A stretch of DNA of 31,318 bases from a virus. The notes under the pieces are model-generated. The model ran no database searches and was not told where the DNA came from. It saw only the letters and a program-made list of their open reading frames with translations. This document shows positions 8,772 through 16,387 of the stretch, piece by piece. Within the stretch, counting starts at the first letter, position 1. The number at the start of each line of letters is the position of its first letter. Location: positions 1-31,318 of IMG/VR virus record IMGVR_UViG_3300046616_000107; one strand, given 5' to 3'. The position numbers were made by a program, and so were the translations under genes.

Positions 8772-10064
8772 TTAGCTGGTCAATAAAAATGCCGTGGTCT
8801 GGCTGGTGAGCTGTGCCTCAACTCTGAGCGGAGACTCAAGCGTCTCATCTTTATAAGGCACCACGTCCACCGGAATCGCGCTCTTTCCGGCTGTCCCTGC
8901 GAAAACCAAACGGCTTGAAGCCAGAGCCAGCCTTGCCTGCGGAAAGATCAGCGAGACTCGCTCAGCCGGTTCACCCAGGTGGATTTTGAGCTCAGTTGTT
9001 TCACGGTTTTTGGCTTTCGTGTGAATCGAATCACCTTTTGATCCAAGGATCTGCAAGCTGATCGGATAAGTTGGTTTTTCTCCTCTTTCGAGAGAATCAA
9101 CTTCATCACCATCAAAACCAAAAGCGGAATCCTCATCCACCGGCACCGCATTATTTAAATTGGCTGTGCCGGTAAAAAGTTTGTCGGTTTCCAGCTCACC
9201 GTCAATTTCGATCCGGCAATCAGATCCGTGAATGGCTTTCGGCAGATCACAATCCGGCACTGAAAAACTGGCAAGCTCAGCCGGAGTGAATCTACCGACA
9301 ATCGTGATTGTGGCTCCAATGTCACGCCGCCTGTTGAGCGTCAGAGCAATCGTGTCGCAAACGCAGTTGTAAAATTTTTCGAGTGTCGCGGAATCGGCTT
9401 TAAATCCGGTGACAATCGAAAAATAAGCCAGGATGTCATCAATGGATCTGACCGCATGATGAGTGTTATTGGATCCAGGCGTAGTCTGTGCGGCATCACC
9501 GGTGCCGGTAATATTGAGCAGAGGCAGATTGGTGTTGGCGAACTTGCCGCCGAACGTCACGACAAAACCGGCTCCGATGGTGCCGGTGACGGACGTGATC
9601 TGTCCCTCTTTGATCGAATCCAGAGACTCCAGCAAAGCCTTAAATTGAGCCGCGTTTTCCGTTCCTAAAAGAGCTTCGCTGGTGGAATTTTTCCCGTTAA
9701 AGTCGAAAGTGACGGTATCACCGGCAACCAAACCAGTGACGGTCTGAACTTCATTTGCTTGAGCCGCTGAGTCCTTTGAGTAGGAACTGAGCAAATAGCA
9801 GATCCAGCCGAATAAAATCTGAGCGGAGATCTGGACGTAAGTGATCGTGATCCGCATCAACTTGCTGTTGATCGTTTCATCAACCTGATCCTGCTCCTCG
9901 CAATCATAAACCGGCTCACTGCTGATCACTTCCTCATAAGTGATCTGAGCCTTGATCCGTTTATTGATCAAGGCGTTTGCCATTGCCGTACCAATGCCGG
10001 TCTGACGCTTGAACTGCTCAGACATGGCTCCAAAAAATCTTTTTCTTTTCTTAATTCCAGCCAT
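8772..10064 (-). CDS. Major tail tube protein with inserted domain
   Basis: A 430-residue protein, longer than most siphophage tube proteins (about 150-250). The outer parts resemble a tube protein: a beta-rich C-terminal half (PTYPISLQILGSKGD, TTELKIHLGEPAERVSLIFP) ending in AQLTSQTTAF. Residues about 105-195 form a separate module (VTGLVAGDTVTFDFNG ... FKALLESL ... VTFGGKFANTNLPLLNITG). This matches the recurring phage accessory domain pattern in which a short helix (the aLe.l type) sits between beta strands. Such modules usually decorate virion surfaces. AGAGGAAAGCA precedes ATG 10064, and a terminator follows the stop. Position between connector genes and chaperone/tape measure supports the call. 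A sheath protein is unlikely given the size and the absence of a separate tube gene. Confidence 0.7.
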   Translation of the reverse strand: MAGIKKRKRFFGAMSEQFKRQTGIGTAMANALINKRIKAQITYEEVISSEPVYDCEEQDQVDETINSKLMRITITYVQISAQILFGWICYLLSSYSKDSAAQANEVQTVTGLVAGDTVTFDFNGKNSTSEALLGTENAAQFKALLESLDSIKEGQITSVTGTIGAGFVVTFGGKFANTNLPLLNITGTGDAAQTTPGSNNTHHAVRSIDDILAYFSIVTGFKADSATLEKFYNCVCDTIALTLNRRRDIGATITIVGRFTPAELASFSVPDCDLPKAIHGSDCRIEIDGELETDKLFTGTANLNNAVPVDEDSAFGFDGDEVDSLERGEKPTYPISLQILGSKGDSIHTKAKNRETTELKIHLGEPAERVSLIFPQARLALASSRLVFAGTAGKSAIPVDVVPYKDETLESPLRVEAQLTSQTTAFLLTS

Positions 10065-10098
10065 TGCTTTCCTCTTTCCGGTTCTGCCGGATCAGTCC

Positions 10099-10458
10099 TT
10101 AATTAGCGTTTTTAGCAGCCACAAAAGGCTTATATAAAAACCGGTATTCAGCAAATAAAATCTCAGCCTTTTCCGGTTTGAGATAAAACGGCTCAGCCTG
10201 TAATTCTCTGGCTGGCAGCGTCAGATTGCCGGAAGCTCTCCGCACGGTGGTTAAAGCCTTAGTGATGTCAACTTTGCCGTTTTTATCTCGGGCGATAAGC
10301 TGCACATTCGGCTCTTTGTCCGTCTGATCGTGATCGTCATCAGATCCGGCTCCACCGGACGGCGGCAAAGTTTGGTTTGGATCCTGCTGATTTGCCGGAT
10401 CTTGCTGCTCCTGCTCAGAGCCTGCTGTCTGAGCGTCATCTTTTTTCTTGGTTGCCAT
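10099..10458 (-). CDS. Hypothetical protein, low-complexity N terminus
   Basis: A 119-residue protein. ATG 10458 is preceded by AGAGGAGTTGAAA, which is better than the in-frame start at 10482. Residues 1-55 are rich in Gln, Asp, Pro and Gly (QEQQDPANQQDPNQ) and probably disordered. The C-terminal half (IARDKNGKVDITKALTT ... PFYLKPEKAEILFAEYRFLYKPF) looks folded. It lies between the tail-terminator candidate and the tube gene, so a neck or tail completion role is possible, but I recognise no family. Confidence 0.6.
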   Translation of the reverse strand: MATKKKDDAQTAGSEQEQQDPANQQDPNQTLPPSGGAGSDDDHDQTDKEPNVQLIARDKNGKVDITKALTTVRRASGNLTLPARELQAEPFYLKPEKAEILFAEYRFLYKPFVAAKNAN

Positions 10459-10474
10459 TTTCAACTCCTCTTTT

Positions 10475-10981
10475 TTATTCAAGCTCGATCTTGGTGATTA
10501 AATTGCACCAGTGACCGTAAGCTCCTTGGAAAAACTCGCTGTTTTCATCAGTGATGATAAAATTTTGCTGCTTGGCAGCCTCTCGCTCAGTGTTAGGCAC
10601 GCTGTGGATCGTAGCTAAAAATTTATTCCTGACATTGATGATCATTGCCGTGAATGTGTCGTGAGAATTGGTGCCGTCAGATCTTTCCTGGATGAACTGG
10701 TGAAAAAAGTGCATTTTATAGACGATCTTCACAGTCGGATTGTCCTCACACGGATCATCAGGATCATCCTCATATCCAAGCCAGCTGATCTGGCAAAACT
10801 GCACCTCAAGATCATCACCGGCAGCAACTTCTTTGCAGACGGCTTTCACAAAATCCTGCTGGCTGGAAAAAAACTCCGGTCTGATGAAAACCGCGCCTGT
10901 ATCAGCAACGGTTGCCAGATCGGTTTTTAATTTTTGCCGGTGGATCAGTTCCACAGCCGGTGTCAGTTTTGCTGCTGCCAT
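10475..10981 (-). CDS. Putative tail terminator / tail completion protein
   Basis: A 168-residue protein located after the HK97 gp10-like and connector genes and before the tube gene, the usual place for the tail terminator. It has an alpha/beta layout: an N-terminal helix, then strands around QFCQISWLGYED and TVKIVYKMHFFHQF, and a C-terminal strand NLITKIELE. GAGGAC lies 8 bases before ATG 10981, inside the end of the 48-residue upstream gene. I see no diagnostic motif; the call is positional. Confidence 0.5.
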   Translation of the reverse strand: MAAAKLTPAVELIHRQKLKTDLATVADTGAVFIRPEFFSSQQDFVKAVCKEVAAGDDLEVQFCQISWLGYEDDPDDPCEDNPTVKIVYKMHFFHQFIQERSDGTNSHDTFTAMIINVRNKFLATIHSVPNTEREAAKQQNFIITDENSEFFQGAYGHWCNLITKIELE

Positions 10982-10983
10982 TT

Positions 10984-11130
10984 TTAGTCCTCGGGATCTT
11001 CGGGATCCTCACAGAAAAAGTCCTCAATCTCAGACTTGATGCTCTCAATATTCCGGATCAGATCTGCCAGCTTGGTGATGATAAATGCCAGCAGTTTAAT
11101 CCAACTCCAAATCCTAAAGATCAAATTCAC
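10984..11130 (-). CDS. Small 48-residue protein, GTG start
   Basis: A small gene filling the otherwise empty 132-bp space between the connector gene and the 168-residue gene. It starts with GTG at 11130, overlapping the end of the connector gene by 17 bases, and stops with TAA three bases before the next ATG. The product has a hydrophobic N-terminal segment (LIFRIWSWIKLLAFIITKLA) followed by an amphipathic helix and an acidic tail (EDPEDPED). GAGGAC at its end serves as the next gene's ribosome binding site. Exact tiling supports it; the weak own ribosome binding site (GGGTAAAAG) is against it. Confidence 0.5.
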   Translation of the reverse strand: MNLIFRIWSWIKLLAFIITKLADLIRNIESIKSEIEDFFCEDPEDPED

Positions 11131-11674
11131 CTTTTACCCAGGTTTCAAGAATCGATCTGGCTGAAAGCGGCACGTCACGCTCGATCACAAAACCACCAGG
11201 AGTAATCTGGTTTAATGTGCCTTTTTGAGTCTGCCACCACCTGAGCACGATCTGGCTCACAGCCTCGGTAATATCAGCCGGAATAGCGGCAAAACCCCAA
11301 CGGGCAGCCACCACATAAAGAGCGTTTTTCGTCCAGACCGGAAAACCGTCCAGATCAAGATTTGTGGCTGATTGATTTTTATAAAGCCAGCCGCTTTGAT
11401 CGGATTCGTAATAATCAGCCAGCGGCACGTTTTCAACGGTGGCAGTGCCAGCCACATGACGCGGAATTCTGAGCACCTTGGAGCCGTCGCCTCGAAATCT
11501 TTTAACGGACGGATCATTTGGAGCCACATTGAAAAAACCGGCAGCCCTGCCGGTCACTTGATCCGCATAAGCTGACGCACCGAGGATCACAGCCTGAATG
11601 GCTTCTTTCTCCTCATTCCTTTTAACTTCCGGCAGCTTGGCAGCCAGAAAAGCGTCTAAATCCAGATATGACAT
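11114..11674 (-). CDS. Head-tail connector (HK97 gp6 / SPP1 gp15 type)
   Basis: A 186-residue protein with the features of head-tail adaptors that dock on the portal: an N-terminal helical pair (LDAFLAAKLPEVKRNEEKEAIQAVILGASAYADQ, about residues 5-38), a beta middle with VLRIPRHVAG, then WTKNALYVVAARWGFAAIPADI and a helical C terminus. The string WG(F/Y)..IP.DI.EAV is characteristic of this adaptor family. Start ATG 11674 directly follows the TAA of the gp10-like gene. Order capsid, small protein, gp10-like, adaptor is slightly permuted relative to HK97 but within the usual connector block. Confidence 0.75.
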   Translation of the reverse strand: MSYLDLDAFLAAKLPEVKRNEEKEAIQAVILGASAYADQVTGRAAGFFNVAPNDPSVKRFRGDGSKVLRIPRHVAGTATVENVPLADYYESDQSGWLYKNQSATNLDLDGFPVWTKNALYVVAARWGFAAIPADITEAVSQIVLRWWQTQKGTLNQITPGGFVIERDVPLSARSILETWVKGEFDL

Positions 11675-12163
11675 TTATCTCAAAGCCTCTCTTATTTTTT
11701 GCTTGAATTTCGGCTTAAATCTTTCCACGGTCGTTCGAAAAAACGGACGGTTTAACTTTGCCGGATTGTCCAGATACTGACCGTATTTTTTACCTACCGA
11801 AACTCTGCCTTTGAGCTCAGCAATCGGTTTTCCCTCGATTGATCCGATCAAACCGCCGCTGTCCGTTGCCGGTGGATCACCTTGGAGTGATTGCCGGTGA
11901 AATTTATAGCCGGTGATCGCTCTCTCCTTGCCTTTTTTGGTTGTAAAAGTCGGTAATCCGAGAGCCTTGGTGAGCTTGGTGACGGCAGCGGTGATCCTGC
12001 CTCTTTTAACGGTTTTGCCCCTGGCATTTTGATTGCCGATATTCAAAACGGTTTTTATATCAGCCTCAAGCTCCAGCACTGACTCAGCCACCACTCTGGA
12101 AAGTGCAGCTCTCCTGACTGGATCATTCCAGATCGGTGATCTGAGTCTTTGCCGGATGTCCAT
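11675..12163 (-). CDS. HK97 gp10-like head-tail joining protein
   Basis: A 162-residue basic protein. The C-terminal pattern VGKKYGQYLDNPAKLNRPFFRTTVERF resembles the HK97 gp10 / Neck1 family, in which a Y-x-x-Y-(L/V)-(D/E) motif is followed by RPFF and a C-terminal helix. The N-terminal half is helical and Arg/Lys rich. AGGAG lies about 14 bases before ATG 12163, within the end of the upstream gene. Such proteins join the head completion proteins and the tail terminator. Confidence 0.65.
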   Translation of the reverse strand: MDIRQRLRSPIWNDPVRRAALSRVVAESVLELEADIKTVLNIGNQNARGKTVKRGRITAAVTKLTKALGLPTFTTKKGKERAITGYKFHRQSLQGDPPATDSGGLIGSIEGKPIAELKGRVSVGKKYGQYLDNPAKLNRPFFRTTVERFKPKFKQKIREALR

Positions 12164-12166
12164 GTT

Positions 12167-12463
12167 TTATTCAGCTGCTCCTGACTCCTCAGCTAATTTC
12201 TTGGCTGCTCTTGTTTTGGCGGCTTTCTGCTGAGGCGTTAAATTTTCATCATCCGGATCACCCTCTTTGCCGGATCCGGCTAAAGCTTTCTCATCCGTTG
12301 ACTGCTCACCGACAATGGAAAAGCCGCGTTTGATGTAAACGGCATCAAATGCCTTTCTGGTGGCATTGATGGTGCTTTTACCGTCCGTGAGCTGTAAAAT
12401 CTCAGCTCTGTCCTCTCCAGCCAGAACGTCAGCGGGTTTAAATTGATCTTTTTTGCTTGGCAT
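12167..12463 (-). CDS. Small protein downstream of capsid
   Basis: A 98-residue protein following the capsid gene across a terminator. The N-terminal 55 residues may fold (FKPADVLAGEDRAEILQLTDG, INATRKAFDAVYIKRGF); the C-terminal part is charged low-complexity sequence (EGDPDDENLTPQQKAAKTRAA). The 55-residue segment resembles short head-fibre or Ish1-like N-terminal segments found just after capsid genes, but I cannot assign it. AAGGAG is 8 bases before ATG 12463. Confidence 0.6.
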   Translation of the reverse strand: MPSKKDQFKPADVLAGEDRAEILQLTDGKSTINATRKAFDAVYIKRGFSIVGEQSTDEKALAGSGKEGDPDDENLTPQQKAAKTRAAKKLAEESGAAE

Positions 12464-12498
12464 TAAATTGCTCCTTTTTATTAACTTTAAGATTTATG

Positions 12499-12534
12499 AA
12501 AAAGCCGGTGATCTGTTGGATCCAGATCACCGGC
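12499..12534 (-). terminator. Intrinsic terminator after capsid gene
   Basis: A perfect 12-bp stem: GCCGGTGATCTG (12504-12515) and CAGATCACCGGC (12523-12534), with a 7-base loop. On the minus strand five T follow. It lies 18 bases after the capsid stop, as in many phages that make far more capsid protein than connectors. Confidence 0.9.
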
Positions 12535-12552
12535 GATAAAACCGATCCGGCT

Positions 12553-13473
12553 TTATGCAGGCTCGATGACCGAAAACGGAAAAACAGAGTTGTCTCGGGT
12601 ATACCACTGCCAGCCGAGACGCATGGTGATACGCACGAATGTAGCATCACGCTGGAAAGCCGAAAACGGCACTCCGTCCTCGTCAACCACCGTGGCATCC
12701 TGCGAGATCTTGTAAGCCATCTGCTCCCAAATTGCCACTCTAACCGCTTCTTTGTCACCGGCAAGCAACTGAGCAATCGTGTGATCCCACGCGCCGTTAT
12801 TGACGTAAAGCAGATCATTGTCATAGAGACGGTTTGGCGTTCCGGCTTGCAGTGACGGCTGATAAAGCAGACCGCCGTTAGCATCGCGCAATCCGCGCAG
12901 ATCTCCGCGCAATTTTCTGCCGGTTGCCATGATGTTGACATCGTATTCGTCATCTTCGACCAGGCTCATCATGTCCGAAACATCCTCAGCCAGATCCATG
13001 CCGGATCCGCGCTCGATGGTGTTTCCGCGCTCGATGGCTTCCTTGACTAATCCGTCCGGAAAACTTGTCGGCTTGTTATAGCCGGACAAGCCGCCGTAAA
13101 GGACGGTTTTGTCCATTTTTTTCATGAACGCTTTCGGAGCCAGCTTGCGGATCGCTGCCACGATGTCACCGTTTGCGTCTCGGAGCGTGTTGTCCGAGAT
13201 GATCAGGATCGTGGCAAGCTCCTCAGCTTTCATCGGAGTTGCGCGGCTGGTGATCGTGCTGGTTTTCTTCTCACCAAAATCCTCATCAACCCAGTCCGGC
13301 TCAATTGCCGAGTCGAGGAAAACCGTGTTTTCCGTGGAGCCGGTCATTCTTTCCAAGCCAAGCCCTTGAGCGACAAAGGAGATTTTCTCCATGTCATCGA
13401 TGATGAGTTTGGCAACAGCAGTTGGGATCAAGCCTGACAAGGCTGATCTGGTCGTTTTATTAACGGGCGGCAT
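12553..13473 (-). CDS. Major capsid protein, HK97 fold
   Basis: A 306-residue protein directly after the scaffold gene. It has features of HK97-fold capsids: an N-terminal arm, ENTVFLDSAIEPDWVDE in the E-loop region, then KAEELATILIISDNTLRDANGDI (about residues 81-104, start of the P-domain, including the conserved D-x-N pair and spine helix), and a C-terminal strand YKISQDATVVDEDG..AFQRDATFVRITMR. The last part (FQRD.T.VR...R.G...) is typical of the A-domain end. No N-terminal delta domain is visible, in keeping with a separate scaffold gene. Codon use has more GCG/CGC than neighbouring genes. AGGAG lies about 13 bases before ATG 13473, and a strong terminator follows. Confidence 0.9.
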   Translation of the reverse strand: MPPVNKTTRSALSGLIPTAVAKLIIDDMEKISFVAQGLGLERMTGSTENTVFLDSAIEPDWVDEDFGEKKTSTITSRATPMKAEELATILIISDNTLRDANGDIVAAIRKLAPKAFMKKMDKTVLYGGLSGYNKPTSFPDGLVKEAIERGNTIERGSGMDLAEDVSDMMSLVEDDEYDVNIMATGRKLRGDLRGLRDANGGLLYQPSLQAGTPNRLYDNDLLYVNNGAWDHTIAQLLAGDKEAVRVAIWEQMAYKISQDATVVDEDGVPFSAFQRDATFVRITMRLGWQWYTRDNSVFPFSVIEPA

Positions 13474-13523
13474 ATAATTAAAATTCTCCTAATTCAGTAA
13501 AATGATTTGATCTCGTCTCGGGA

Positions 13524-14144
13524 TCATTCATATCCGAGACCGGCTTTTATTGACTGGTTAAATGCCTTGACTGGATCCTTGAGATCGTCTCCTGATCCAC
13601 CACCGGCACCGCCGTCACCTGAGCCGCGTTTCTTCTTACCGAAAAGCTCCTCAAAATCCTTTTTGCCGGATTCAATAAGATCCTCAATATTGTTGATCTC
13701 ACCGTCATCGTCGGCATCAATGTCATCTTTCATCAGTCGAAAAAGTTTTTCGGCTCCAGTTTGGCTGGCTCCGGCATCTTTAGCGGCAATGATGAAATTT
13801 TTTTCCGTGATCTTTCCGGTCAACTTGCTGGCTTTCTCTTTCTCCAATTCCAGCTCAGACTTGTCTTTGCTGTTTTGGGCAGCCGTTAGCTCAGCTTTGT
13901 GCTTTTTATCAAGTTGCTTTTTCTGCCGGTTGAGTCTGTCCTGCATGAGTTTATTAAGCTCAGCTTTACTCTTTGGCAGTTTTTCATCCTGATCATCTGC
14001 ACCATCCTGGTCATCATCCTTTCCCTCAAGATCTAAATCCTGATCCTCAAGATCCTGACCATCATTCCCCTGATTGTTTTTGGTGTCATCAGTGCCACCG
14101 TCCTGCTTGCCAGCGTCTCCACCAGCTCCAGTGCCTTTACTCAT
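13524..14144 (-). CDS. Scaffolding protein
   Basis: A 206-residue very hydrophilic protein immediately upstream of the capsid gene, the usual scaffold position. Residues 1-55 are Gly/Asp/Gln rich; residues about 55-115 form a long charged coiled coil (KSKAELNKLMQDRLNRQKKQLDKK); residues 115-150 contain FIIAAKDAGA..GAEKLFRLM. The basic/Gly-rich stretch near 168-185 and the C-terminal helix VKAFNQSIKAGLGYE match the capsid-binding tail of DUF4355-type scaffolds. AGGAG is about 14 bases before ATG 14144. Confidence 0.85.
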   Translation of the reverse strand: MSKGTGAGGDAGKQDGGTDDTKNNQGNDGQDLEDQDLDLEGKDDDQDGADDQDEKLPKSKAELNKLMQDRLNRQKKQLDKKHKAELTAAQNSKDKSELELEKEKASKLTGKITEKNFIIAAKDAGASQTGAEKLFRLMKDDIDADDDGEINNIEDLIESGKKDFEELFGKKKRGSGDGGAGGGSGDDLKDPVKAFNQSIKAGLGYE

Positions 14145-14174
14145 TTTTATTTTCTGCTCCTAAAAATTTGATCC

Positions 14175-14192
14175 GTGATCATGGCTGATCAC
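14175..14192. promoter_or_regulatory. Inverted repeat upstream of scaffold gene
   Basis: GTGATCA and TGATCAC separated by four bases, 31 bases before the scaffold ATG. It is in the only sizeable intergenic space (14145-14310) of the structural region, downstream of a terminator. It could be an operator or a small mRNA hairpin. I could not identify a convincing -10/-35 promoter beside it. Confidence 0.35.
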
Positions 14193-14245
14193 AATTGAGA
14201 ATTTAACAGAGGAGATTTTTGATGGATCGGCTTGAGTGTAAAAGG

Positions 14246-14275
14246 AAAAAGGAGACTGAAAATTCAGTCTCCTTT
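14246..14275 (-). terminator. Intrinsic terminator after MuF / 81-residue gene pair
   Basis: A perfect 13-bp stem: AAAGGAGACTGAA (14248-14260) and TTCAGTCTCCTTT (14263-14275), with a two-base loop. On the minus strand the right arm runs into TTTTTCCTTTT. It separates the packaging/portal genes from scaffold and capsid, so scaffold/capsid may have their own promoter in 14145-14245. Confidence 0.75.
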
Positions 14276-14310
14276 GAAATTGGTTTGATTTGAAGATAAA
14301 CGATGGAAGC

Positions 14311-14556
14311 TTAAGCCACGGCACCGGCAGGCAGATCCTCTGGTTGATCCACATAGATCACTTTGCTGCCGGTCAGACGCGCGGCATAGTTGGCGGCTGC
14401 TTCATCCTTATCCGGATGATAAGCGTCAGAATTCTCCAGAAATTCATCAGTCAGCTGCTGCAAAGCGGCAGCAACTTCCGGAGAGTTTTCACAACTCCAG
14501 GTTTTATTTTTGACCACACAGATCAATCCGTCCGTCATTTTGATTTTGGCTGCCAT
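14311..14556 (-). CDS. Hypothetical 81-residue protein
   Basis: A small protein between the MuF gene and the scaffold, with its start overlapping the MuF stop by 22 bases and AAGAGGAGAAAA directly before ATG 14556. It has two cysteines (about residues 13 and 22), a beta-like N terminus (KIKMTDGLICVVKNKTWSC) and a helical, acidic middle. No family recognised. Because it follows a MuF protein with a toxin-like C-terminal domain, an antitoxin/inhibitor role is conceivable, but I have no sequence evidence for it. Confidence 0.65.
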   Translation of the reverse strand: MAAKIKMTDGLICVVKNKTWSCENSPEVAAALQQLTDEFLENSDAYHPDKDEAAANYAARLTGSKVIYVDQPEDLPAGAVA

Positions 14557-16385
14557 TTTTCTCCTCTTAATACTCTATACATAAAGTCGAAATACTCAGG
14601 TTGTTCCACTGCCATTTTTACCGGATCGCTCCAATAATATTCGATGCCTCGGGAAATGATCTCGGTGGCATAAATCTTATTATTTGCCCGATAAGGTTCC
14701 TTGCCGTCATAAACATTGAAAAACTTATCCTTTTTGGCTTTCTCATTGGATCTGTAATTCAAGCCGGTGAGTTTTTTCAAAGTCTCCAGTTTTTCTCCTT
14801 TTGTCCGGTGGTTCCAAAAGTCCACGGCAGAATCCAAAACCGTCTGATTTATGTGCTCCAATCCATGAGCCGTTTCGTGCATGATCGTTGTCTCGGATTC
14901 ATTCCGGCTGATGTGCACGTCTTTTTTTAGTCCGTAATATGCACGCCTGCCTCTGATCAGATGATAGCTGAAAGTTTCGTCTTTCAAATATTGACCGGAC
15001 ACCAGAGAATTAAACTCAGCCAGCACTTTATTGATCCGCGCTCTTTCATCTGCCGCCATCGTTTTTGAGGCAAACTTTGCTTTGACGTTTGTTGGATTGC
15101 CAACCTTGATCAGCTCCAAAGCTTTTGATCTCTGATCCGTTTCCAGTGCCGATACCTTTTCTCTGGCTTGATCCAGCTCTTTTGAGATTTGCTGTCTATA
15201 TTCTGACGTTGTGCCGCTAAAATTACTCCAAGCCTGCCTATATTTTATCATCACTGATGCCTCAGCATCTTTGGCAGCTTTGATCTGCTTGTCATATTGT
15301 TTCCCGAGAGCTTTCAGGCTCCTGGCTGCCTCTGCCGCCGTTTTCGGCTGAGTTTTAATGATCGGCTTTGGATCCGGAGTTTTCTTGGTTTTCTTGACCG
15401 GTAGAGCAGTCTGTTTTTTGGTTTTCGGATCCGGCAGCTGATCGATCGGCACAATAAAAGGAACTTTACCAAACTCGGTTTGTTGTTCGGAGACAAAATC
15501 ATCCAGCTCCAGACCGGACTGATAAAGCTCAAATCTTTTCTTGCCGATGATGGCGATTTTCTGAGCGTTAGTGAGTCGCTTGAATTTATCTACTCCGGTT
15601 TCTACGCCGGTTGATGTCACGGCTGGCATATAAACAGTCATAGTGCACCGGCAGTTGACGTGGCTGAGCGGTTTTTTTTGGAGCGGATAGATCTTGCCGT
15701 GGCGGCTCCAGCAAATCACGCACGTCCTTAAATCCAGAGCACTTATCCAGACATATCCATCAACAATGTGAGCATTGTCTTGATAGTTCATGATATTTGC
15801 TTGCCGGTATGCGTTATTTGATTCAGTTCTGGCAATCGTCAGAGCTCTGGCAGCTCCGGATCCAAGTGCCGTGTTAAATCCGGATGCAATCTCCCTGGCT
15901 GAGAGTCCGGCTGCCACTCCGTCAATGAGTGCATTTTTTACTTTTAACGCGACATCAGGAGCCAGACCGGAGAGAAGTTTTTCCAGCGGAGCTCCGGTGA
16001 CGGTGTTCTGGATCAGGCTGGCGGTCGCTGCCGGATTAAACCGGACGATCTGACCGGAATTTGATGCAGTCTGGATCAGATCATTAAAATCATCGTTGGC
16101 GATATTAACGGCTTTTTTCTGCTGATCGGTGACGGCTCCGAGGAGTTCTGTTTGTATGCTCTCGATCTCAGCATTAAGATCCACCAGTAAAGTTGCCAGC
16201 CGCTGCCTTTCAAAAAGAAAAGTTACCGGCACCGGCTGATCATCATCTTTGAGAATCTTAATCTCCTCAAGCAAAGAGCTCAAACGGATTTTCATTCTAC
16301 CCTGGAGCAGTTGAAACTGATTCAGGATCCTGGCTCTGGACTCCTGCTCAGCAAGTGTCAGCTGATTTCTGGCTTTTTGCGTCAT
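14535..16385 (-). CDS. MuF-type minor head protein with C-terminal HExxH domain
   Basis: A 616-residue protein directly after the portal, the normal place of Mu gpF / SPP1 gp7 minor head proteins. Residues about 140-255 carry the MuF domain: GLSAREIASGF, ALTIARTESNNAYRQAN, and the Cys/His signature C222-V-I-C225 ... H242-x2-C245-x-C247. Residues 290-430 are a Lys/Pro-rich linker and a coiled coil. The C-terminal domain (about 430-616) contains TTIMHETAHGLEH, with the zincin motif H503-E-T-A-H507 and acidic residues downstream (E575 in YATEII, E582) that could be the third zinc ligand. This extra domain is unusual for SPP1 gp7 (about 300 residues). MuF proteins with C-terminal toxin-like enzymes are known from Firmicutes prophages; a metallopeptidase-like version carried in the capsid is my inference. 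It overlaps the 81-residue gene. Confidence 0.85.
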   Translation of the reverse strand: MTQKARNQLTLAEQESRARILNQFQLLQGRMKIRLSSLLEEIKILKDDDQPVPVTFLFERQRLATLLVDLNAEIESIQTELLGAVTDQQKKAVNIANDDFNDLIQTASNSGQIVRFNPAATASLIQNTVTGAPLEKLLSGLAPDVALKVKNALIDGVAAGLSAREIASGFNTALGSGAARALTIARTESNNAYRQANIMNYQDNAHIVDGYVWISALDLRTCVICWSRHGKIYPLQKKPLSHVNCRCTMTVYMPAVTSTGVETGVDKFKRLTNAQKIAIIGKKRFELYQSGLELDDFVSEQQTEFGKVPFIVPIDQLPDPKTKKQTALPVKKTKKTPDPKPIIKTQPKTAAEAARSLKALGKQYDKQIKAAKDAEASVMIKYRQAWSNFSGTTSEYRQQISKELDQAREKVSALETDQRSKALELIKVGNPTNVKAKFASKTMAADERARINKVLAEFNSLVSGQYLKDETFSYHLIRGRRAYYGLKKDVHISRNESETTIMHETAHGLEHINQTVLDSAVDFWNHRTKGEKLETLKKLTGLNYRSNEKAKKDKFFNVYDGKEPYRANNKIYATEIISRGIEYYWSDPVKMAVEQPEYFDFMYRVLRGEKWQPKSK

Positions 16386-16387
16386 GA

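Noticed and set aside
8772-10064. Tail sheath protein, suggested by the 430-residue length
   Set aside because: The extra length is explained by an inserted domain, and no separate tube gene or baseplate set of a contractile tail is present.
12438-12953. Minus-strand 171-codon frame overlapping the capsid gene
   Set aside because: It runs in a different frame through the 3' part of the capsid gene and across the terminator.
14222-14296. Plus-strand 24-codon frame preceded by AGAGGAG
   Set aside because: The ribosome binding site-like sequence looks good, but the frame runs through the terminator hairpin and no other plus-strand gene exists.
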